DNA of 64,000 nt, taken from assembly GCA_938083135.1 (NCBI GenBank), contig CALLKY010000033.1, positions 1 to 64,000 of the forward strand, in the 5' to 3' direction. The notes below the pieces were generated by a model. The model did no database searches. It was not told the DNA's origin and was given only the letters and a program-made list of their open reading frames with translations. The position numbers and the translations under genes were made by a program. Positions 1 through 9,500 of the stretch are shown in pieces (position 1 is the stretch's first letter; each line of letters opens with the position of its first letter). The stretch comes from an uncultured Alphaproteobacteria bacterium. Its GTDB lineage: Bacteria > Pseudomonadota > Alphaproteobacteria > Bin95.

Positions 1-255
1 CCCGGCACGGCCGCCAATCAGTCCTCTGCCAACCAGATTAGCCCTTCGGCAGCCATCAAAAGCAAAAGCCTTGCAGATCAAGCCTTTCCCAACCATGCTT
101 TCCTGGTTGGGACGATCCCACATGGGAAATCCCGGGTTATGCCTGTGGTAACCACGCAGGCGCTGCGGTCTGCTAAGCTTCTCAACGTATTGGCGCCGGG
201 ACCGTTAACCGTTAGGGTGCGGCCCGGGGACACAGGGGCTTTGTCCGCTTTATGA
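1..255 (+). CDS. 3' end of an unidentified gene cut by the window edge
   Basis: Frame 1 is open from the first base to a TGA at 253-255, giving 84 codons of a C-terminus that ends VRPGDTGALSAL. Its TGA overlaps the ATG of the next gene in an ATGA arrangement (252-255), typical of translational coupling, so I take it as the tail of an upstream gene in the same operon as the envelope genes that follow. The sequence has Ser/Ala-rich stretches and then a hydrophobic segment, but no domain I recognise. A chance open frame is possible because only 255 bases are visible. Confidence 0.5.
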   Translation, partial: PGTAANQSSANQISPSAAIKSKSLADQAFPNHAFLVGTIPHGKSRVMPVVTTQALRSAKLLNVLAPGPLTVRVRPGDTGALSAL

Positions 256-3200
256 CGCGATTGCACATGCGACTAAAATTGAACCATCCGAGCCGTTTGC
301 GCTGGCGCCTGCTTGCAGGTGCCGCAATGCTGGCACCTGCCTTGCCCAGTGTTGCGACCGCGCAAGACGGCGTTCTGGTGATTGATAGCAGGGGGGCTTC
401 CGTCCAACGGGAGCGCGCGCCTGCGCTTTTGTCTGCTGCTGATGGCTTTGCTGCTGGGTATGATAATGGTGCCGTTGTCGTTGATTTAAGCGTGCTTGAT
501 GGCGGGCAATCCAGCAATCAACCGCTCCGCTTGCGCCCACCGCCGGCGCGTCGCGCCCTTGCCGTGGCACCGGAATACGCCCCGCAGACCAACCAGTTCG
601 CGACGGCTCCACTGCAGCTTAATCCGCCGACCACGTCCTCACAACAGCTTGGCATGCGTTTGCCGCCGCGACGCCCGGCCAGTTTGACAGAACGCGTGCA
701 GCTTGCTGTTGCAGCACCACGGCCCGCATATCAGCCACCGCCACAGATGCCGCCGCCTGCTGTGGCTTCGCGGCCGCGTTCATTTAGTCCAAGTTCCGTC
801 GTGCACGCACCTGCGCCGCTTATTGTTGCGTCTGCACCACCGCCAAAAGCGCGCGTGCAGTCCCGGCATATTGCTGAAACAGCACCACCCATACGGCGCC
901 GTAAACCAACGACGCCGCTGCCCCCTGCCGCGCCTGCACCACTGCCGCTGAGCATCGCCTTGGCACCGACATTGCCTGAGCGTCAGCCTTTGCCGCGCCC
1001 ATCACCAGCCGCACCGCCGCCAAAACAGGCGCCGCTTGTACGCTTGGCTCCTGGACGGCCTGGCTTGCCACCAGCGGCTTCAATCCGCACACCGGCGGCA
1101 CCGCCTGCGCCAATAAAGTTTGCGCCCGTACGGAATACGCCTGCGCCGCCGCCTGCCTATAAGCCTGTGCAGCCACAGGGCCAAGCCGCTGCCGTGCTGG
1201 CCTTGCCGCCAGTCCTGCCTGTTCGGAATGCCCCCATGGCACCGCCACCACCCGCGCTGACTGAGCGCCCGAATATGGTGGCACCTCAATTGCCGTCTGC
1301 CGAGCAGCCCAACCGTCGCTTACCTGCATTCAGCAGCGCGCCGCCACCGGTTTTGCCGCCACCAGTTCTGCCCTCAGCGTCGCAGCCCCGTGTGTCCACG
1401 CCGCCTATTGCTACGCCCCTTCCGCAGCCGCCGATATCTCAACCCACGCCACTCTCGGCGCCGCCATCTGCGAATGACGGTTTGGTCACTCCCTTGCCAT
1501 TGCCGCGATCGACAGCAGCACTGCCGCCGCCGCCAGCATCATCTGGCTTTGGCCCGTTAGAGCAGTTTGATCGGCATCAGCTCGCGCGCTTGCCAGAGAA
1601 GGAACCGCGCCGCCCTGCAGCGCCGCGTTCGCAGGTCCGCCAGATCGCAGCCCTTCCGGTTGCTGAGCCTCTTGGCGCTCAGCCGTTGACGGCACCTGCA
1701 GCACCTGCGCGTTCGAATAGCCAACCGATTGCGTTGCCGACTGCTGATATAAAGCCGGCCCGCGCCGGTGCACTTTCGCTACCGCCACCGCCGCCGCTTC
1801 CAGCAACTCCGCTGCCATTGGCGCCAGTTGCACAGCAGGCGGCATTCCCGCCGGCACCTCCGCCAACACCGCTTGTGTCATTGCCACCGCCGCCATTGAG
1901 CATCGAGTCTGAGGCTGTGACGCGCCCGATGGGCCGGGAAGATAACCCGGAGCTTGCATCCCTGCCGCCCGCATTGCGCTTGGAGCAGTCGCGCCCGGTT
2001 CCAGCGATGGCGCAACCAAAGTCGCCGGCACCCTCAGCGCGGGAATCGCTTTCTCTTCCCGTGCCGCCGCCGCGCTCGACAACACCACCTATGCAAATGG
2101 CATCGGCGGAAGAGTTACTTGGTGGCGATGCCACATCTGGCATTGAAGCGTCTGATGCACTGAAGGCCCGTTTCCCGATTATCTTTGACCGGCAGAAGCC
2201 GCCTGCTATGGCCCAACCCGGTTGGACGCCTGCTGCACCTGCCGTGACAATCGCTGCCGCAAAGCCAGTTAATCTGGCCCCGCTCGCCAGCTTAGCACCA
2301 CCCCGTCAGCCAGATGAACCGCGCCGCCTGCTTGCTGCATTGCCGCCAGCGGCACCTGCAGCACGGACTGTGCAATTGCCGACGCTGACATCTCAACCGC
2401 TGCCAAACCTTATTCAGCGGACTGTTGCCGAACCGCGCCCATTCAACGGTGTTGCGAAGCCAAGCCAGGTCCAACGGCAATTCACACCGAATTTGGAGCA
2501 ATCGCGCTCCATTCAGCCGCGTGCCGACCAGTCCCGTATCGTTAGGCCGCGGATGGCACCGCCGCGCTTGCCAGTGCAACAAGCGCCGAGCCTGGCTTCA
2601 CCGGCGCCATTGCCGCCAGCACCTGCCATTCGCCAAGCCCCGAATTTGACCCCAAGTTCAACGCCAGCGCTGGCTGCGGTTCAACAATCGGAACCACAGA
2701 GCTTCAATGGCGTTCGTGCGCCGGATAGCCTGCCGCCCGCTTCATTGATCCAACCGCCCCAACGCCGCACGTTTGTTCCGGGTGCTGCATTACCGCAGCC
2801 CATCGCATCGCGTGCTGTTGAGCCTGATCTTGGCAATGTAACGCAGCCTGGCTCTGCCGTTTTGGCACCACCGCCGCCGCCCGCCCGTGCGCCTGAAATT
2901 GCAGCCCGGCCTGAAAGCCAAAGCGCGCTCCCTGTCCCTGCGACAGAAGTTTCTAATCAAGCGCCCCGGCGTGGTTTGTCGATCCCAGATGGGTTGGCGC
3001 GCGTAACTGCGCCGCAACAATTTGGTAGCGATGCGCCCCGTCGTTTGCTGACGCCGCCGCCGATTGATGATCTTTCGAAAGCGCCTGGCTTCGCGCCCTT
3101 GCCTCTGCCAGCGCCAATTGCACCCCCTGTCGCTGAAGTACCCCCTGTTGCTGCCGGACAGGCACAGGATTTCAATGCGGTTCCGCCGCCGCGTCTGTCT

Positions 3201-3557
3201 GAGCTTGCACCACCATCTAGGCGCACGGCGTTCGTGCCACCTGTCAGCGGTTCCCAGGATTTCTCCACGGATATCGCCTTTGCCGGCGGCAGCCGCAGCT
3301 TGCCGGGGGACGCTATGCCCGCGCTATCTGCGATTGCGGACCGGATGAAATCCAATCCTGGCCTGCAGGCTCGCGTCGGTGGCGCCGCGGCTGCTGGTGA
3401 TCCTGGTGAAGCGCGCGATGTAGCCCTTGCCCGTGCGCTTGCGGTGCAACGCTATCTTTTGAGCCGTGGTGTGATGAGCGACGCGATCAAGGTGCAGCCT
3501 GTTACAGGCGGGCAGGGCCGCGATGGCGTGTCCGTCACGCTCGTCGTCCCTGCGTGA
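252..3557 (+). CDS. Giant Pro/Ala-rich exported protein with C-terminal OmpA-like domain
   Basis: The protein has 1101 residues. Residues 1-37 look like a signal peptide: basic N-terminus, hydrophobic core LLAGAAMLAPALP, and a likely cut after ATA at Ala37. Roughly residues 90-990 are low complexity, dominated by Pro and Ala with PPP runs and scattered RRL/RRTFVP blocks. The last 100 residues are ordered, start near DIAFAGGSRSLPGDAM and resemble an OmpA/MotB peptidoglycan-binding fold (strand, helix, then the ARALAVQRYLLSRGV helix). A periplasm-spanning tether anchored to peptidoglycan is the natural inference. The ATGA overlap with the upstream frame supports this start. MotA- and MotB-like genes follow immediately, so the three probably work together. 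The signal peptide and OmpA-like end are readable; the partnership is inferred. Confidence 0.8.
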   Translation: MTRLHMRLKLNHPSRLRWRLLAGAAMLAPALPSVATAQDGVLVIDSRGASVQRERAPALLSAADGFAAGYDNGAVVVDLSVLDGGQSSNQPLRLRPPPARRALAVAPEYAPQTNQFATAPLQLNPPTTSSQQLGMRLPPRRPASLTERVQLAVAAPRPAYQPPPQMPPPAVASRPRSFSPSSVVHAPAPLIVASAPPPKARVQSRHIAETAPPIRRRKPTTPLPPAAPAPLPLSIALAPTLPERQPLPRPSPAAPPPKQAPLVRLAPGRPGLPPAASIRTPAAPPAPIKFAPVRNTPAPPPAYKPVQPQGQAAAVLALPPVLPVRNAPMAPPPPALTERPNMVAPQLPSAEQPNRRLPAFSSAPPPVLPPPVLPSASQPRVSTPPIATPLPQPPISQPTPLSAPPSANDGLVTPLPLPRSTAALPPPPASSGFGPLEQFDRHQLARLPEKEPRRPAAPRSQVRQIAALPVAEPLGAQPLTAPAAPARSNSQPIALPTADIKPARAGALSLPPPPPLPATPLPLAPVAQQAAFPPAPPPTPLVSLPPPPLSIESEAVTRPMGREDNPELASLPPALRLEQSRPVPAMAQPKSPAPSARESLSLPVPPPRSTTPPMQMASAEELLGGDATSGIEASDALKARFPIIFDRQKPPAMAQPGWTPAAPAVTIAAAKPVNLAPLASLAPPRQPDEPRRLLAALPPAAPAARTVQLPTLTSQPLPNLIQRTVAEPRPFNGVAKPSQVQRQFTPNLEQSRSIQPRADQSRIVRPRMAPPRLPVQQAPSLASPAPLPPAPAIRQAPNLTPSSTPALAAVQQSEPQSFNGVRAPDSLPPASLIQPPQRRTFVPGAALPQPIASRAVEPDLGNVTQPGSAVLAPPPPPARAPEIAARPESQSALPVPATEVSNQAPRRGLSIPDGLARVTAPQQFGSDAPRRLLTPPPIDDLSKAPGFAPLPLPAPIAPPVAEVPPVAAGQAQDFNAVPPPRLSELAPPSRRTAFVPPVSGSQDFSTDIAFAGGSRSLPGDAMPALSAIADRMKSNPGLQARVGGAAAAGDPGEARDVALARALAVQRYLLSRGVMSDAIKVQPVTGGQGRDGVSVTLVVPA

Positions 3558-3597
3558 GGTTGACGAGGATGCAGTGGTCATTCTGTAAGCAATCGGC

Positions 3598-4806
3598 GTG
3601 ACCCGTCCTCGCAGATATCTGATCCGGATGGCGCTGTTCGTTATCGCCGCCGCCGCTGCAGTCTATGTGCTGCGGGTTCCAGCGATGGCCGCATTTTTGG
3701 CCAATCCAGCACTTAATGGCGTGATCCTTGGCGTTCTGCTTGTCGGTGTATTTGTATGTGTGCGTCAAGCAACCACGCTGAATGCAGAAATCGCCTGGGT
3801 GGAAGGGTATCAACGCCAGGCCGCTGGTGCCCCGCCACCACATCCGCCGCGCTTGATGGGGCCAATCGCCCGCGCATTGGGTGAAGATGGGCGGAAGGCA
3901 ACGCTCACGACATTTTCAACCCGCGCCTTGCTGGACGGGGTCGGGACGCGGCTTGATGAGGGGCGCGAGCTTGCGCGTTATCTGGTAGGCCTGCTGATAT
4001 TCCTAGGCCTGCTTGGCACGTTCTGGGGCCTCCTGGAGACCGTTCGATCCATAAGCAGTGTTGTGGACGGATTGACCGTCGACAGCACAGCGAAAGACGC
4101 CGGTAGCCAGATGTTTGACCAATTGCGGTCCGGATTGCGCGCACCTTTAGACGGCATGGGCACAGCCTTCAGTTCCTCGTTGCTCGGACTTTCTGGCGCA
4201 CTGGCCTTGGGTTTCTTGGACTTGCAGGCTGGGCAGGCGCAGAACCGATTTTACAATGATGTGGAAGACTGGTTGTCCAGCATGGCGCGCTTTCGTGCGT
4301 CGCCTATGGCTGGTGATGGCGACGGTGAGGGCATGCGCCCCTCTGCATTCACAGAAGCGTTGTTGCAGCAAACTGCAGAAGCGCTGGATGATCTGCGTCG
4401 TCTGGTCTCCCGGTCAGAAGAGGGCCGCCGCGAAACCGGCCAGGGCCTCGCTCGTATGACGGACCGCTTGCAGGATCTTGGCGACAAGCTTGAATCGCTG
4501 GGTGTGATCGTTGAGCGCCAACAACGCGTTATTGATGGTGCCACGGACCGGCAGGCGGATATTGGCGGCGCACTGACGGCACTGACGGCACAAATGGCGG
4601 CACCCAGTCCGGGTGATCCGGATGCCCGGCGCCAGCTGGCGCAGATCGAACGGCTACTGACCCGCATTGGCGATGGTGCTGAATCTGGCCGGGCTGAACT
4701 TGCTAAAGAACTCCGCAGTGAGATCAGGCTGCTTGGGCGCACGCTGCTTGGTGGCGCTGCGGCTGTGGAGAGCAAGCGATCTGATTCCGACACCTGGCCC
4801 GGCTGA
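3598..4806 (+). CDS. MotA/TolQ/ExbB-family proton-channel protein
   Basis: The protein has 402 residues and a GTG start; an ATG at 3628 is an alternative. Hydrophobic segments lie near residues 11-30, 35-55, 125-147 and 183-205. The last two match the MotA/TolQ/ExbB channel domain, with LLGTFWGLLETV and a Ser/Gly-rich helix GTAFSSSLLGLSGA. After residue 230 the chain becomes a long charged, probably coiled-coil cytoplasmic tail. Family members form a pentamer around a dimer of a MotB/TolR/ExbD protein and convert ion flow into motion. The next gene, 11 bases downstream, supplies such a partner. No flagellar or tol genes are nearby, so a flagellar stator is unlikely. Confidence 0.85.
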   Translation: MTRPRRYLIRMALFVIAAAAAVYVLRVPAMAAFLANPALNGVILGVLLVGVFVCVRQATTLNAEIAWVEGYQRQAAGAPPPHPPRLMGPIARALGEDGRKATLTTFSTRALLDGVGTRLDEGRELARYLVGLLIFLGLLGTFWGLLETVRSISSVVDGLTVDSTAKDAGSQMFDQLRSGLRAPLDGMGTAFSSSLLGLSGALALGFLDLQAGQAQNRFYNDVEDWLSSMARFRASPMAGDGDGEGMRPSAFTEALLQQTAEALDDLRRLVSRSEEGRRETGQGLARMTDRLQDLGDKLESLGVIVERQQRVIDGATDRQADIGGALTALTAQMAAPSPGDPDARRQLAQIERLLTRIGDGAESGRAELAKELRSEIRLLGRTLLGGAAAVESKRSDSDTWPG

Positions 4807-4817
4807 GAGCATTCGCC

Positions 4818-7148
4818 ATGCGCGCCCGCCGCCGTCGTTCCCCCATAGGCACTGACATTTGGCCAGGCTTTGTGGATGCGCTCGCCAGCCTGCTGATGGT
4901 GGTGATCTTCCTGTTGATGGTGTTCGCACTCGCCCAACATTTCCTGAGTGATGCCTTGAGCGGACGTGACGAAGCGCTTGCCGCCGCCACGGTCCAAGCG
5001 GCGGAAGATGCAGCGGCAAAGGCTGCCGCCCGCGCCCGCATCGCAGCGCTCGATAAGGATTTAGAAACGACTGCCCGTGGATTAGATGCGGCCAAGATCA
5101 AAGCCATCGAAGATGAAAACCAGATTTCCTCGCTGGAGTATGCGCTGGCGGCCGCCGTTCAAAAAGCGTCTGAGACCTTGGCCAAGCTAGAACGGACTGA
5201 AGCCCGTCTGGCAAGCGCTAGAGATGCCGGGCAAGCGGCTTTAGCAGATGCGCAGGCCCAAGCGGGCCGGGCGGATTCGGCGGAGGCGAAGGCATCCGAT
5301 CTTGCGGTGGAATTAGCAGCGTTGCAGGCGCAGGCCGCTAGCTTGAGTGCGGCGCTAGCTGAAAAATCGGCGGAAAGTGCAGAACGATCCGACGCCCTCA
5401 CAGCCTCCGCCGCATCGGTTGCCAGCTTGGAGGCGACGCTCCAGGCGTTACAAGCATCTGCCGCGAGCTTGGAAGCTGCACTCGGCGCTAAGACCCGAGA
5501 AAGCCGGGAACGGGGGCTGTCCTTGGCGGATGCAGCAACGGCTGCCGCGCGCCAGGATGATCAAATTGCAGCACTGCAACGGGATGTCGCTGCTCTGCAG
5601 TCTGCACTTCAGGATAAATCTAGGGAGAGTGCGGCACGACAGGCGGCATTGGCTGCTGCGACGGCAGAGCAAGCCCGGTTGGATCAAACGATTGGTAACC
5701 TGGAGGGCGCAATTGCCGCACTCGAAGCTCGATCCCGCCAACAGGAATCTGAGCTGGCAGCAGCGGCCAAGGCGGCTGATTTACAGGCCAATGATCTTGC
5801 GAGCCAAACTACGGCATTGGCTGCTGCTGAAGTCACCAACGAGGCGCTCGGTGTTGAACTTGCGGCACTTGAGCTTCGCATTAAGGCTTTGTCTGGAGAC
5901 CTGCAGCAGTCTCAAGCAACGGGGGAGACGGCGGCGGCGCTGGCAGGGCTTCGTGCGGCGGAAATTGAGACGCTATCTGTGGCCTTGAAAGCCGCGAATG
6001 CCACACGCGCGACCCTGGAAGATGCGCTTGCAAAAGCAGAAGGAGAGCGCGACGCGCTATCTTTGCAGGCGGCACGGCAAGCTGCGACGTTGGCAGACCT
6101 GAAAGAAAGCGGGATTGCGGCCAAGGCTTTGGCTGAATCGGACAATGCTGCGCTCGCCAAGCGCGTTCAGATACTGGAACAGGAATTGGCCCAGAGCCTC
6201 CGTCTGGTCGGGGCAGGGGAGGGGCGGCAAGCCGCACTGCTAGAGCAAGTCCAGGCGCTGCGCCAGGACCTGAAGGACGCGCAGCGGGCCAGTGCTGGTG
6301 CGGATGCGGCACGGCAAGCGCTTTCGGCGCGATTGGCGGAACGGGGGGCCGCGCATACAGCCGCCATCTCCGAATATCGCTTGAGGATTGAGGCGCTTGA
6401 GGCGCAGATTTCAGCGCTGAACGCTCGGGCGCGCGCACTCCAAGAGGCAGCGGATGCGGCGGAGACTGGATTGTTGCAAGCGCGCCGCGCGGCGTCCGGC
6501 CTTGAGGCGGATAAGACCCGTGCCGTTGATGAACAAAAGCGCATTGCGCGCCTGAATGATGAATTGCAAGAAAAAGTCGACAGCCTCAACAACGCCCTGG
6601 ACGCCGCTTTGACTGATGCCAAGACGCGGGGAGCCACTATTTTGCAATTGCGCGGGAAGCTGAATGCCGCGCTGGCTGCGAAAGTCGGTGAGTTGAAACG
6701 GTACCGGTCTGACTTTCTTGCGCGCTTGAGCGAAGTGCTAGGCGACCGGAAAGATATCCGCGTGGTTGGTGATCGGTTTGTGCTTCAGTCAGAAGTGCTG
6801 TTCGCAACGGCTAAAGCGGACCTTGGGCCACAAGGGCAAGCGAGCATCCGTGCGGTTGCGCGGTCACTGGCTGAAATCGTCAAATCCATTCCGGCTGATG
6901 TGGATTGGGTGCTGCGGGTGGATGGCCATACAGACCAGCGCCCCATCGCCAATGAGCAGTTCCCGTCAAACTGGGAACTGTCTGTCGCCCGCGCTGTCGC
7001 CGTTGTGCAGGCGCTGGCGGACGCTGGCATCCCGGCTGATCGTCTGGCGGCGGCAGGGTTTGGGCAGCATCATCCGCTTGATCCGGCTGGGTCGGCGGAA
7101 GCGGATCGGCGGAACCGGCGTATTGAGTTCAAGCTGACGACCCGCTGA
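4818..7148 (+). CDS. MotB-like OmpA-domain protein with very long coiled coil
   Basis: The protein has 776 residues. A short basic N-terminus leads into one membrane helix (about residues 18-40) with an acidic residue at its start (D20 in PGFVDALASLL), the place where MotB carries its proton-binding Asp. Residues 45-620 are an Ala/Glu/Arg/Leu-rich coiled coil with loosely repeated blocks such as LEAAL-AKTRESRER. The C-terminus is a clear OmpA-family peptidoglycan-binding domain: VDGHTDQRP, FPSNWELSVARA, AAGFGQ and NRRIEF. MotB proteins are usually about 300 residues, so the coiled coil is the unusual part and could act as a spacer across a wide periplasm. It starts 11 bases after the MotA-like gene and is surely its partner. 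Confidence 0.88.
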   Translation: MRARRRRSPIGTDIWPGFVDALASLLMVVIFLLMVFALAQHFLSDALSGRDEALAAATVQAAEDAAAKAAARARIAALDKDLETTARGLDAAKIKAIEDENQISSLEYALAAAVQKASETLAKLERTEARLASARDAGQAALADAQAQAGRADSAEAKASDLAVELAALQAQAASLSAALAEKSAESAERSDALTASAASVASLEATLQALQASAASLEAALGAKTRESRERGLSLADAATAAARQDDQIAALQRDVAALQSALQDKSRESAARQAALAAATAEQARLDQTIGNLEGAIAALEARSRQQESELAAAAKAADLQANDLASQTTALAAAEVTNEALGVELAALELRIKALSGDLQQSQATGETAAALAGLRAAEIETLSVALKAANATRATLEDALAKAEGERDALSLQAARQAATLADLKESGIAAKALAESDNAALAKRVQILEQELAQSLRLVGAGEGRQAALLEQVQALRQDLKDAQRASAGADAARQALSARLAERGAAHTAAISEYRLRIEALEAQISALNARARALQEAADAAETGLLQARRAASGLEADKTRAVDEQKRIARLNDELQEKVDSLNNALDAALTDAKTRGATILQLRGKLNAALAAKVGELKRYRSDFLARLSEVLGDRKDIRVVGDRFVLQSEVLFATAKADLGPQGQASIRAVARSLAEIVKSIPADVDWVLRVDGHTDQRPIANEQFPSNWELSVARAVAVVQALADAGIPADRLAAAGFGQHHPLDPAGSAEADRRNRRIEFKLTTR

Positions 7149-7177
7149 CCGATAAAGCGCAATGCCATACATGCAAA

Positions 7178-7209
7178 TACGGGCGCGCAGCCTTCGCCGC
7201 ACGCCCGTA
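7178..7209. terminator. Hairpin between convergent genes
   Basis: Perfect 8-bp arms TACGGGCG and CGCCCGTA are separated by 16 bases. They lie between the end of the coiled-coil OmpA gene (+) and the small minus-strand gene. No clear U-tract follows, so a bidirectional terminator is inferred mainly from position. Confidence 0.45.
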
Positions 7210-7241
7210 AACGCAGTCAATCATAGTGGAAGTGTCAGGCG

Positions 7242-7607
7242 CTACTTACCCGATTCCGTTGATGTTGCGCCCAGGCTTGCCTGGAACATCACCACAGCTT
7301 TTGCCGGTGGTGGTGATCGGAGCGGCTGGGCCGCAGCAACAGCATCAGCCTCGCTCATGCCAGTTGCAGATGCGACTTCTCTCGCACTCTGCACAGCGCG
7401 CTCCGCGCGTTCTTCGCCTTTCGCGCGGGCGGTCGTGAGCGTTTGCAATGCGGCTTTTGCTTCTGCCGAAAGCACAATCTCGACACTGGGAGACTCAACG
7501 GCTTTCGGCGCAGCGGCTTCAGCAGTATTGCGCTGCTGGGACGGATGGAACGTAATACTGCCGCGCGTTGGGGAGACGCGGACGCTCTCCTCGAGCATGT
7601 CCGACAT
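7242..7607 (-). CDS. Small hypothetical protein
   Basis: The protein has 121 residues, starts MSDMLEESVRV and is followed by an Ala/Glu-rich helical half with VEIVLSAEAKAALQ. I prefer the ATG at 7607 because AAAGGATT lies just upstream; an open frame extends further to 7661 without a ribosome site. There is no signal peptide, no membrane helix and no domain I recognise. It lies 143 bases downstream of the IlvD/Edd gene on the same strand and could be cotranscribed. The opposite strand is also open here, but its Ser/Arg-rich product looks like a shadow. Function unknown. Confidence 0.55.
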   Translation of the reverse strand: MSDMLEESVRVSPTRGSITFHPSQQRNTAEAAAPKAVESPSVEIVLSAEAKAALQTLTTARAKGEERAERAVQSAREVASATGMSEADAVAAAQPLRSPPPAKAVVMFQASLGATSTESGK

Positions 7608-7750
7608 GACTTTAATCCTTTCAAATGCAGGCCCAGGAATTCGGGCGCTTCGCAATTCCACAAAAGTGGTTTCCAGATAAGAGTATCGTCGGGAAGACTG
7701 AATCCGGGCTTAACAGGAATCAAATAATTCCGTGTGTTTTCCGCAGCCTG

Positions 7751-9496
7751 TTAAGGCGTGGATTGGCCCGTGCGTGCGGGCATCAGGAAGCGGAAATCGG
7801 CACCGTCTTCAGCCTGGGTAACTTCGTCCAGGTAAAGTTTAAGATAACCGCGCTCTTGGCCTTTGTGGGTAACTGGCTTCCAGCTCTTGCGGCGCTCGGC
7901 GAGCACCGCTTCGTCTACCAGCAAATCGAGCCGCCGTGCCTCCACATCCAGCACGATCCTGTCGCCATTTTCGACCAATCCCAGTGGCCCGCCTTCCGCC
8001 GCTTCTGGTGAGATGTGCAGGACGATGGCACCGAACGCTGTACCGCTCATCCGTGCGTCAGACATGCGCAGCATATCTTTGACGCCCGCCTGTGCCAGCT
8101 TACGCGGGATCGGGATATAGCCCGATTCCGGCATGCCCGGTGCGCCCTTCGGTCCCGCATTCTTGAGCACCAGAATGTCGTCCGCGGTCACATCCAGGTC
8201 TGGGCTATCGAGGCGTTCTGCCATATCAGCCAAGTCATCGAACACAACAGCGCGGCCTTCATGCTTCATCAGATGGGGGGCTGCTGCGGACTGCTTAATG
8301 ATCGCCCCATTGGGTGCCAGCGATCCCCGGAGTACGGCGATGCCGCCCTTTGGGAAAATTGGATCAGCGGCAGTTTTGACGACCTCCTGCCCCCAATCAG
8401 CAGGGGCAGCATCAATATTGTCGCCGAGCGTCTTGCCGGTGACCGTCAAGCAATCTGTCGCAAGCTTCTCACGGATCTCACGCATAATCGGTGCAGCGCC
8501 GCCCGCGTTGTTCAGGTCTTCCATATAGTGTTGGCCGGATGGTTTGAGATCGACCAGTACTGGAATTTCATCAGAGAGCTTATCGAGCGCGTCTAGATCA
8601 ACCTCAATGCCAAGCCGCCCGGCAACAGCCGTCATATGGACGAGGCCGTTGGTGGACCCACCTGTCGCCAGCAGCATCTTGAAGGCGTTGGCGAAGGCAT
8701 CTGGCGTCATGATCTGATCTGGCGTCAACCGTTCTGCCGCCATGGCAACGGCGCGTGTTCCGGTAGCTTCAGCATGGCGGAGGCGGTCTGCATGGACGGC
8801 GGGAATAGCAGCACCGCCGGGCAACATCATGCCCAAAGCTTCAGACATCAGTGCCATTGTGGAGGCTGTGCCCATGACCATGCAGGTGCCAGCGGTCGGC
8901 ATGAGCCGGTCGCCAGCGTCCGCGATTTCTTCGGCATCCAACTCGCCCGCGCGATGCATGCCCCACATGCGGCGGCAATCGGTGCAGGCGCCCAGGCGCT
9001 CGCCACGGAAGAAGCCAGTGATCATAGGACCAGTGACTTCCAGGATGGCAGGCACGCCAGCACTGGCCGCACCCATCAGCAATGCTGGAACGGTTTTATC
9101 GCAGCCGCCGATCAGCACAACCGCGTCCATGGGCTGCGCGCGAATCATTTCTTCCACATCCATTGCCATCAGGTTCCGCAGGAACATGGATGTCGGCGCG
9201 GAGAAACTCTCGTGGATGGAGATCACGGGGAAATCGACAGCTATGCCCCCCGCCATCATCACGCCGCGGCGGATGGCGTCCACCAGCTCCGGCACATTGC
9301 GGTGGCAGGCGTTATAGCCAGAATAGGTGTTGACGACGCCAATGATCGGGCGTTCCAGCGCATCATCGGAATAGCCCATGGCCTTGATGAAGGCTTTGCG
9401 CATGAACAGGGAGAATTCAGCGTCGCCATAATTGACGAGGCCCTGCTTCATGCCGGTTTTGGGCTTCATGCCGGTTTTGGCGTCATCTGCACTCAT
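7751..9496 (-). CDS. IlvD/Edd-family dehydratase
   Basis: This Fe-S dehydratase of the dihydroxy-acid/6-phosphogluconate dehydratase superfamily has 581 residues from the ATG at 9496. Three expected cluster cysteines are visible in NACHRNV, GGCDKT and AGTCMVMGTA, and the family block TGGSTNGLVH is present. The segment GACTDCRRMWG is more like the sugar-acid dehydratase branch than IlvD proper, so a 2-keto-3-deoxy sugar acid route is as likely as branched-chain amino acid synthesis. The start at 9496 lies 4 bases after the stop of the upstream hydrolase gene, and an open extension to 9568 would overlap that gene. The family is certain; the substrate is not. Confidence 0.85.
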   Translation of the reverse strand: MSADDAKTGMKPKTGMKQGLVNYGDAEFSLFMRKAFIKAMGYSDDALERPIIGVVNTYSGYNACHRNVPELVDAIRRGVMMAGGIAVDFPVISIHESFSAPTSMFLRNLMAMDVEEMIRAQPMDAVVLIGGCDKTVPALLMGAASAGVPAILEVTGPMITGFFRGERLGACTDCRRMWGMHRAGELDAEEIADAGDRLMPTAGTCMVMGTASTMALMSEALGMMLPGGAAIPAVHADRLRHAEATGTRAVAMAAERLTPDQIMTPDAFANAFKMLLATGGSTNGLVHMTAVAGRLGIEVDLDALDKLSDEIPVLVDLKPSGQHYMEDLNNAGGAAPIMREIREKLATDCLTVTGKTLGDNIDAAPADWGQEVVKTAADPIFPKGGIAVLRGSLAPNGAIIKQSAAAPHLMKHEGRAVVFDDLADMAERLDSPDLDVTADDILVLKNAGPKGAPGMPESGYIPIPRKLAQAGVKDMLRMSDARMSGTAFGAIVLHISPEAAEGGPLGLVENGDRIVLDVEARRLDLLVDEAVLAERRKSWKPVTHKGQERGYLKLYLDEVTQAEDGADFRFLMPARTGQSTP

Positions 9497-9500
9497 GGGT

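Noticed and set aside
700-3100. CRISPR-like or tandem DNA repeat
   Set aside because: The apparent repetition is from Pro and Ala codons in a low-complexity protein; there are no evenly spaced identical repeats.
3598-7148. MotA/MotB-like pair as a Zorya anti-phage system
   Set aside because: In Zorya the long tail is on the MotA-like ZorA, and ZorC/ZorD or ZorE nuclease/helicase genes follow. Here the coiled coil is on the MotB-like protein and the neighbours are metabolic genes.
7162-7680. Plus-strand frame as the real gene in this stretch
   Set aside because: The minus-strand frame has a good ribosome site and a more protein-like composition; the plus frame starts inside a hairpin.
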